Below, piece after piece: positions 56,551-64,000 of a stretch of 64,000 nt of DNA (positions within the stretch are counted from its first letter, which is position 1; every line of letters begins with the position of its first letter). The stretch is from positions 9,541,363-9,605,362 of the forward strand of contig NC_064542.1 of assembly GCF_023856365.1 (NCBI RefSeq). The letters run 5' to 3'. The stretch is from Brienomyrus brachyistius (lineage: Eukaryota; Chordata; Actinopteri; Osteoglossiformes; Mormyridae). The notes under the pieces are model-generated. The model was given only the letters and a program-made list of their open reading frames with translations. It searched no databases and had not been told where the DNA came from. Both the position numbers and the translations under genes were made by a program.

Positions 56551-58365
56551 ATATAATCGTGATATTATATTTTCATATTGTTAGACATTACATTTCCTGT
56601 CTTTTCTAGAATTTGGAAAATGTTGCAAGTCTAAGTCAAACCATTATTTTCCAAGATAAGAGTTAGTTTTTACATGTGTCTATAGCATAATTTACTATTA
56701 CAATTCCTTATCTTTAGTATGCCATGTCTGCTTTGCTATAAATTCACAATACTCTGGTTGAGATTGCTATCTGATAATGCAATAACTTCAACTGCATTCC
56801 ATGTAATTTAAGACAATTTAAAATTCTGCTTTGCACAGGAAAAAAAGTTGAATGTCCTGAAACTTCATGCACCTTCAAAGAGCAGAGTCATTTCCAAGAC
56901 ATGAAAGTGTCAGCTGCCTGAAGTCAGATATGTTGTCATAGGATGCAAGATTTTTGACATGGTATTCAGACATTCTCACACTGTAATACCTAAAATGAAG
57001 ACCTGCAGAGCTTTTAGTTGTATGTCTTCCTACACAATGACATTCTGATGCTCAGTGTAAGTCTTGCACCATAAATTTTTATATAGAAATGTAGAATAAG
57101 TAACTGCAGCCTTAATCTGGATTGTCCCAGTTGGAGTTGCTGATGCAGCTGCGTGTTTTGTCTTCGTCACTTTTATGCCTGTTCTGGGTTTATGTCAGTT
57201 TCACACCTACTTCCTCCTCCCTGAATGCATCTGCACCTACACTGACTGCTGGTAAAATCTGCAAACCTTCTGAACCATCCTTCCACCAGAAGGCAGAGGC
57301 AGTGTCAATCACTGAGGCAGAGGCCAAGCCCTGCCCTCCTCAGTACTCATCAGTACTCCTCAGTACTCGCTCACATTCACAAGTGAAGTGATTTGTCCTT
57401 TTATCGCATAATACCACATAGTAACTTAATTTTTGCAAATATGTGACATAGATTATGTGAACGAGAATGTGGAATCCTAAAAGAGTGTCATTTAAAGTTA
57501 ATGGAGCTTAGCCACAGATCCAAGAATCCTATGATGTATATAATATATATGCTTGGCTATATTTTATCAAAATTAAGCCTATTACCATATAGTAATTCCA
57601 GTATGGATTACAGTGGATATACGGTATAAAAACACATTTCTTTTCCGAGTATCAAATCAATTTCACTGTTGTCTGTGTAGGGTCACGGGCATTGCATCCC
57701 TCTTCTGCTGTCATTTACGACCTTGCACAGTGATACATTCTGTCATTCATCTAATATCCATGGTCCACAGTTCTCTAATGTGCATAGAATATGATTTGAA
57801 ACCTGTGAGCTTCCCAGTGATGATACTGGGAGATAGACCTTCTCTTTTTTTTAGAAAATTGTTGCGATTCTGCAATCATCCTGTCACCATTCAAGTTGAT
57901 ATCACTCAGCATTAGACTGTCAGGTAAAACTGAAAAGAACACAACATATTTGAAATCCAATTACTTCTAATCAGTATAATGTCCACTCTATATTCATGAG
58001 AAAAAAAATATTTTATAAATCAAATGCCACATATGAACCATGGCATTCTTTTCGCATAATTATACTGAAAGTACAATATTGCATTACTGTGGATTTCCTT
58101 GCATTTGACAAATATATCTGATTCTTCTCGTGCTTTTCTGGGTTATTCATATTACTAGGTTCATCGCTGGGATCTTGTGAAATGAACATCAAAATGATGA
58201 AAGAAGAAATAAAACAATTCATGATACCACCATGCTATTTACGGTAGGTGTAAAGACTTAAGGTGTAAGAAAAAAAAAACATTTCAAAAGACTAACACAG
58301 GCTCTGACACTTCAGGCAGATATTTCCTTTTAGCAATTTGCTCTGTTTTGTATTGAATTGCAATA
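56551..58365. other. No gene seen
   Basis: AT-rich unique DNA. The plus-strand frames at 57122-57391 and 57613-57915 start near Met but have no recognised domain. Confidence 0.5.
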
Positions 58366-58392
58366 TACAGTATATATATTATATATATATCT
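58366..58392. repeat. Short interrupted (TA)n tract
   Basis: A TA run of about 25 bases with one interruption. Confidence 0.85.
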
Positions 58393-60715
58393 CAATGGAA
58401 TCAAATGGCATCCAAGGTTTTTTGAATCTCTTTAAATAAAAGATATAACATTCACAACATGTGGCAGACTGCTTTGCAATATTATCCTGAATATTCATTC
58501 TGCAAGTTTGCTGCAATTTCATGGTCATCTGTCGCATTCTCTCTAGACGGAACAAAATCCCAAAGTGTTAACAGAAATACCATATATTGCTTTGAGAGTT
58601 TCGGCTGAGGCCAGAGCTATGGCTCCCCAAAAAAGAGGAAAAATCCCTGACGGGAATGACCCCAATAACTCTGCCAAGCCTGACGACTGCCACACAGGAC
58701 ATTCAAATCATTACCTGTTCTGCCATGAATATATTTATATACATACGGCTGCCTTCTACTGTCAGCTTTCACTTGCATAATAAATGCTTAGGGCCACAGC
58801 AAACCTATTCTCAAAAGTCTAGAGTTAATATGTATAAGCAGCAGTAGCCTCAGGCCACATGTTTGGGCTGCTTTGAGAAATTAAAGCAAAGCTATGACCT
58901 TACTAGCGAACGAGATCTACAAAGCCATGGTTAAGAGCACTTATTTTAACCATGAGTGGTGAATCGCATGTCTAAACGTGTGGAAATGTAATAGTTATAT
59001 TGGATGCAAAATCAAAAAAACAATGGATGGTCATTAGTATTGTCCTTGTTGTGTCATGCAATTTGTTTAATAATTATCTGCATGAAAAGTCCTGAAAATT
59101 GTTTATACTTATTTTTATTTATACTTGACAGTTTATAAGAGCATTATGTCAAAAAAATTCCAGTTAGTTTCTTTACAAGAGGGATATAATAGTTTTCTCT
59201 TCCCTGATATTTTTCACTAATATTTTTCACTTCCATACCCACACAAGCTGCGTATCTCCTACCAGCATATCCAAGCGACTCATACCTTTTACAAATAACA
59301 GGTTTTGACATAATTGTTCTGGGCACCATTATATACACCATCACCACTGCATAATATGCAAATATATTGTTGCAATGGAGGCAGTCCTTATTTGTGTGTG
59401 TGTTAAAAAATAATGCTTATCTGTCTTAACCAAAAGCCACACAACGCATCTAAACTATTCCAGCCCGACCTAAAATCTGTAAATATGTGTCTGATACCTT
59501 TGCATTCACCGTCACGTGTTCAATCACATAAATACAGTCTCAGACGTCATTATTTAAGATGCACACTGCATGAACTCTACCTGATATGGAGAAACAACTG
59601 CTATAATTAACCCTTACGAAAGAAAAGAAATATGAAATGAAAAATAATGTATCTTAAGTGTGGTGATATATTTTCTGCGATCATTAATCATATAACGGGC
59701 ATTGGGCAGCATTAGTGCGGATCCTGGGACTGAAAACGTTGTACGTGGCAGCTTGTTGTCAGAAACATGGCGACATGGGCTGCCATTTGACACGGATTGC
59801 TTTTGTCAAGTGCAGCACTCAGGAAGCCATCTAAAAGCCTGTTAATAAATCGCTGTCATCGTCGCTATTCGTCACTGCCGCCTGGCAACAATGCAGGCTC
59901 CCAGAACATGCTGCCCTGCTGCGTTCGTTCACAACACGTGACACATACAATATCGGGACGTGTGAATGAAACAAGTTACTGTATCACTGTTACACTGCAA
60001 ACATAAATAAAGACTGTAAACATGAAAAGGCAGGAAATGATCCGTGCAATTCAGATAGTAAGGGTGAACAGTTTTTAACCAGGGTTTACACTAGCAAGGG
60101 CTCCCTGTATCTACTTGGCTTTTGTTTTCTTCTGTGCGATGCCAAAAATAATTCTGTAAAACTCAGTTTATTCAGGGTGTTAGCTTTTAATTGGTTTTTT
60201 TGCACATTAATTTTATGCGTTGTTTGTTTACGAGACGAGGGATGCGTATGTTCAAAATCTTTATGCTAATTGGGAGTTTGATCCTTTGCACAGCTTCCGT
60301 TATTTGGGACCGGTCTGTTTGGCGCATGTCATCACAGAAAGCTCTCTGAGAAATTATCCTCTGTCATTTGACAGCAAAATCATGCGGATTATCCTTTTAT
60401 GGACACAAATACCTGGATTCTAAGGTATGTACAATGCAATAATATAAAATATTAAAGTTCTCTGTGTACCCCATTCAGCCAGAACCTTAAAAATAAAAGC
60501 TTCTCTATTAGATTTTTTTCTTCTGCCAGAACTCCTCTAAGCATTTACATTTTTCAGGGTTAGGAAAATTAACTCACAGTGTGCGTTAGCTGGTTCCCTA
60601 CATACCCATTTGATATGTTGACATTAGAAGATGCACCAGTAGACAAATGGGAAAGATGTTCTGCTGAGAGACATTTGAGCCTGAGGAGTTATTTCTGTTT
60701 CCGTAAATCAGTCAG
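58393..60715. other. No gene seen
   Basis: About 2.3 kb, AT-rich, with short unrecognised frames on both strands. No transposon ends or tandem repeats. Confidence 0.5.
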
Positions 60716-61075
60716 TTAAGACAGATGCAAGGCAGACTGCACGCATTTTTCACGCACCACATGCATTCCTAAGCACCTCCTGCAGCAGGCTCTGCAACAA
60801 ATGGAGATGCACGTGGCAACCATGCTGAAGCCGGCCTGACTGTTGGCAAACACTGAGTAATAGTTTGCAGAACAGAGGAGTCTCTCTCTGAGCTGCACAC
60901 ACTCTCCTGTATCCCTGTGGTCTGTCTGATAGTGTGAGGAGAACATGAAACATTGCAGCATCTCTTCGAGTTTAGCAGACTTAGACTGTAGTGTCCAAGT
61001 CATGTCTTCTGGGGTGATCTGGCTGTCTTCTTGAAAGGTGAGCACTGTCTTCCAGGAGTGATGTACATCTCGGGC
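60716..61075 (-). CDS. Orphan ~120-codon open frame, function unknown
   Basis: A stop-to-stop minus-strand frame. It reads SWKTVLTFQEDSQITPED, then KSAKLEEMLQCFMF, YQTDHRDTGECVQLRERL, and a Cys-rich end CISICCRACCRRCLG. The composition is more protein-like than other frames in the window, and the block is repeat-free. No in-frame ATG lies near the start, so if real it would be an internal exon; a plausible AG acceptor occurs near its upstream end but no strong donor was found. I do not recognise the protein. A chance frame remains the more likely reading. Confidence 0.2.
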   Translation of the reverse strand, partial: ARDVHHSWKTVLTFQEDSQITPEDMTWTLQSKSAKLEEMLQCFMFSSHYQTDHRDTGECVQLRERLLCSANYYSVFANSQAGFSMVATCISICCRACCRRCLGMHVVREKCVQSALHLS

Positions 61076-62139
61076 TGCTCAGCATCTTCCATCAAATGTG
61101 AAGAGCACTTTTAATAAATGATCCTGAAGGACAATGCACCGTTTTCACTGCTGGGCCATCTGTCTTGCGATGTAAGGAGTGGCAGAGGGCCAGAGGTAGT
61201 CATAAGATCACTCTGACATTATTTGCTAATTTATCCTAATACCATTCCACTGCCTATCACGAAAATTTGAAAATGGAACAGAACACATTTATGAAGTACT
61301 GTTTTTATTATAGGCAGAGCAGTTCTATGGTAGCAATATTAACATTCTGGTTACCGTGGTTGCTATATGGGATCATTCTAATTGAACATAATTGCTGAAA
61401 TGTCTGTCTTATTGTACAGTAACAGTGTTCCATCCTACATTTCATACACAATCCATTAATTTCTTACGTAAAGTTTGTATAATCATTGGTGTTCCAAGAA
61501 GGCAAACTTTATGGTTAACACTTCTGATGCATTCTTCAGTTACATACAGTACTGTAATTTCATTAGATAATCGTACTGCAGAGGCCTAAGTAGTTTAGAC
61601 ACATAAAACCAGTGGGCTTGTTTTCTACTAATAAAACTTTGGCGATATCAAACGTTTTACAAAATGTTGGGAGATATCAATTTTCCATCTGATTATAATT
61701 CTTACAATTACTGATTTCTACTCCTGGCTGATATTGTGAAGCTGTGCTCCTTTGCTCCTGCTGACTGCAGCTACGTATTTTCTATTTTACGAGTTTCATC
61801 ATGCTTTTATCGCCTTATATCATAGTAAGAATCTAACAGTGAGCAAGTATCTGATTTGAACACCGAGGCAGTAAACTGTCATGAACAAAAACAATAAAAT
61901 GTGGCTAAATGTGTCCCTAAGTTAATTTCATATTTTGCATGCTAATTAGACGTCTGTGGTAAATAAACAGTAGAAAGTGTGAAAAGTCGAAGATGAAAAT
62001 GGCAAGTTTAACTTCCATAAATCTCGATTTGATAACATCTTGAATGCAGATATTGCAGTAACTCTCTAGAACAGGCAAGAGGAAAGAGAAGTGATTTTTC
62101 TGTACATTAGTGTCAGTATTTTAGATGGATGTATGTATG
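61076..62139. other. No gene seen
   Basis: AT-rich DNA without recognisable features. Confidence 0.5.
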
Positions 62140-62571
62140 TAGGGTAATATAGGATGTACTTGCAGTTTTAGTATTGCAGTGCTGGGCTGTCCGAAGCATC
62201 GCGAGAGCACCAAAGAATGAAGAGACTTTCTTGTCAGTGCAGAACAGGTTCGCTATTGTAGCTCTGCACAAGACTGCAGCAGGCACCCAATGAGCACCAG
62301 ACCCAAATATACACAGCAGGAAGACAAGCTGGTCAGACACCGCACTGTATGGTGCACACACGGTGGGAAAGGTATACAAGCTAAGGAACACACAAGGATC
62401 GACAGGGTGCACACAAGACACGGATAAACATACACGCCACAAATGGGGATGGCGACTATAACCATAACAACAACAATACAAGGGCTATTTACAATTTCAG
62501 AGACACATGACTATATACAGCTCGCAAGGCATGCTGGGATGCGCAGATCTCACCGACACTACAATATGAAA
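62140..62571 (-). mobile_element. Possible solo LTR, minus strand
   Basis: On the minus strand it begins TGTAGTGTCGGTGAGATCTG (from 62571), has GTATATAGTCATG as a TATA-like element near 62510, and a T/G-rich body with GTGTGCACCCTG. A 122-codon minus frame (62113-62481) lies in it and is not protein-like. A clear 3' CA end and 5-bp duplication were not found, so the call is tentative. Confidence 0.35.
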
Positions 62572-63828
62572 TATAACATGTAAGTGGTTTGCTAAAATGC
62601 TTATTATTAAAATAAGTAGCCAGTTATAAATATATGCATCATTATAGATGATGGCCAGTTTTTATGTTCTGAAACTGCGGTCAATAAGAGTATCTTGCAA
62701 ATTATGTATGGAAAATGCATATCTAGGCCATAAGTCTCTGATGTATAATGGCCAACGTAGTCTGATATGCAAATCTAAATAATCAAAATGTTACTTGTGA
62801 AAATATTATTCTTTTCATTACACTTCTTGTATAAAAACCCCGTAGTCCCAAACCACAGCAGAGAAACTTCCACAGGAGAAAAACTTAAAGTAATATACAT
62901 AAAATGAAGAATGTTAGGAGTCCCAGGCATTTAAAAACAATAGCAGGGGTGAATTATTTTTTTCTCCGCAGGCTCCCTCTTCTCCGACACTTTCTCTGCA
63001 TCTACCTGGGCTTCTGGTGATAAATGTTATTTATAGGAAGGAGGAAACATTGTGAATGCTCAAAGTGAAGCAGCTGGTGGCTCGCAGGCAGAGACGGAGT
63101 ACTTGAAGATAGAAATCTAGCAGCACCATCTATCTGGGTTATTAGAGTTGCCTCTCTGGGTGTCTCTGAAGGGAACTCTATGGCATTATGTAGGCCAGAG
63201 TGAAACGCTGCCTATAAGTCGTTATAACGTTACATGTTTTGACAGAAATTAACACAAGAATAGAACCTTCAGAAAAGGATGAATCTGAGATCAAAGAGTT
63301 TGCAGCCAACATCTGGCGAATAAAAATCTCTCTTCAAAAAAATGGAAATGCATGAAGCGTGGGCAAAATAAAGACAGTACTGCCGCTCTAAAGACAGATG
63401 TGAAAATTCGATTTTGTTAAAGTTTTTAATGTCTAAAGCAATACTTGACATGGAAAAAAAAATGGCACAGATTCCAAGATTAAATTATATATTCAAAAAG
63501 AAGAAAAGAAGTGATAAATAAACATTAAGATGAAACTTAAAATGTATAACTGCAAAGCCAACAAAACATGAAGACATTCTTATTTCAAATGCAATGAAGG
63601 TTATCTACAGGAGAAAAATAAAATCCATGTCAATTATAGAGGAATTTGCTGCTTTACACAGTTTGTGAAAGTTAATAGGAGAATAATTGCCTTTAGTCCA
63701 GGCACCGTGCTGTGAAAATTGCTCCCAACTGAAACTCGAGGTTCCCTTGCAGTGATTGTTGTTTGAAAACCCTCAGAAAGCCAACTGCAGACTGTGGAAA
63801 TGTAATAACTGAAATGCTAATAAAAATG
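62572..63828. other. No gene seen
   Basis: AT-rich DNA. No transposon ends, no protein-like frames. Confidence 0.5.
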
Positions 63829-63866
63829 CATGAATGAATGAATGAATGAATGAATGAATGAATGAA
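63829..63866. repeat. (AATG)n microsatellite
   Basis: Nine or so TGAA units, ending ten bases before family A copy 5. Confidence 0.95.
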
Positions 63867-63875
63867 AGGAATGTA

Positions 63876-64000
63876 GGTAACATTTCACTTGACAAGGCAC
63901 AAATGAGCTATTTGAGATAAATGCATCACGATTCATTAATGATGAACAAACATTTCATCAGTATTTCACTTGTGTTATTCATTACTTGTTCCTTCAGTAG
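63876..64000 (+). mobile_element. Family A copy 5, cut by the window edge
   Basis: Starts GGTAACATTTCACTTGACAA and continues through ACGATTCATTAATGATGAAC and TATTTCACTTGTGTTATTC as in the other copies. It runs off the end of the window, so its right end is not seen. Confidence 0.8.

Overview
This is a stretch of vertebrate nuclear DNA, most likely from a ray-finned fish. It is AT-rich, has no dense open reading frames, and is packed with decayed transposable elements. The fish call rests on the mix of elements: several families of short hAT-like elements with 8-bp target duplications, Ty3/Gypsy-type solo LTRs with 5-bp duplications, L2/CR1-type LINE relics, a Tc1/mariner transposase relic, (GGAT)n-tailed repeats and long (TA)n tracts. 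I find no convincing exon of a host gene, no rRNA or tRNA gene, no CRISPR array and no bacterial-type operon. Nearly all open frames here are chance, low-complexity or transposon remnants. The window reads as intergenic or intronic.

Layout. 1-2.3 kb: unique AT-rich DNA, a TTA microsatellite, the first copy of a 374-bp hAT-type element (family A), and an array of near-palindromes built on TTGTGCRCACAA. 2.3-7.2 kb: a minus-strand Ty3/Gypsy pol relic (gag?-protease-RT-RNase H-linker-integrase), split inside integrase by a 1.3-kb DNA transposon. 7.2-15 kb: mostly featureless, with two closely matching ~560-bp inverted-repeat elements (family D). 15-17.5 kb: a LINE reverse transcriptase fragment, a hAT end, and a mariner-like MITE sitting in a (TA)n tract. 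19.9-24.3 kb: a Harbinger-like end, then three solo LTRs, one of them inside a family C element. 26-28.7 kb: hairpin elements and a 901-bp hAT. 31-35.5 kb: L2-type LINE and Tc1 relics and other old repeats. 37.9-41 kb: family A copy 2, whose right end has become a 34-bp minisatellite, then a family C copy, repeats and a 20-bp minisatellite. 44-50.5 kb: two more solo LTRs, family C, and family A copy 3 with a nested hAT flanked by a perfect 8-bp duplication. 53.0-53.5 kb: family A copy 4, inverted, carrying a tRNA-like SINE head. 55.8-56.6 kb: a poly-T/poly-G junction and a LINE 3' end. 56.6-64 kb: largely unique, with one orphan 120-codon open frame and, at the edge, family A copy 5.

The main story is nested insertion history. 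The order of events can be read from target duplications and from elements that interrupt one another. I see no new defence, metabolic or regulatory system. The most unusual items are the minisatellite born at a transposon end, the palindromic dyad array, and a transposon family in which three of four complete copies have been invaded or expanded.
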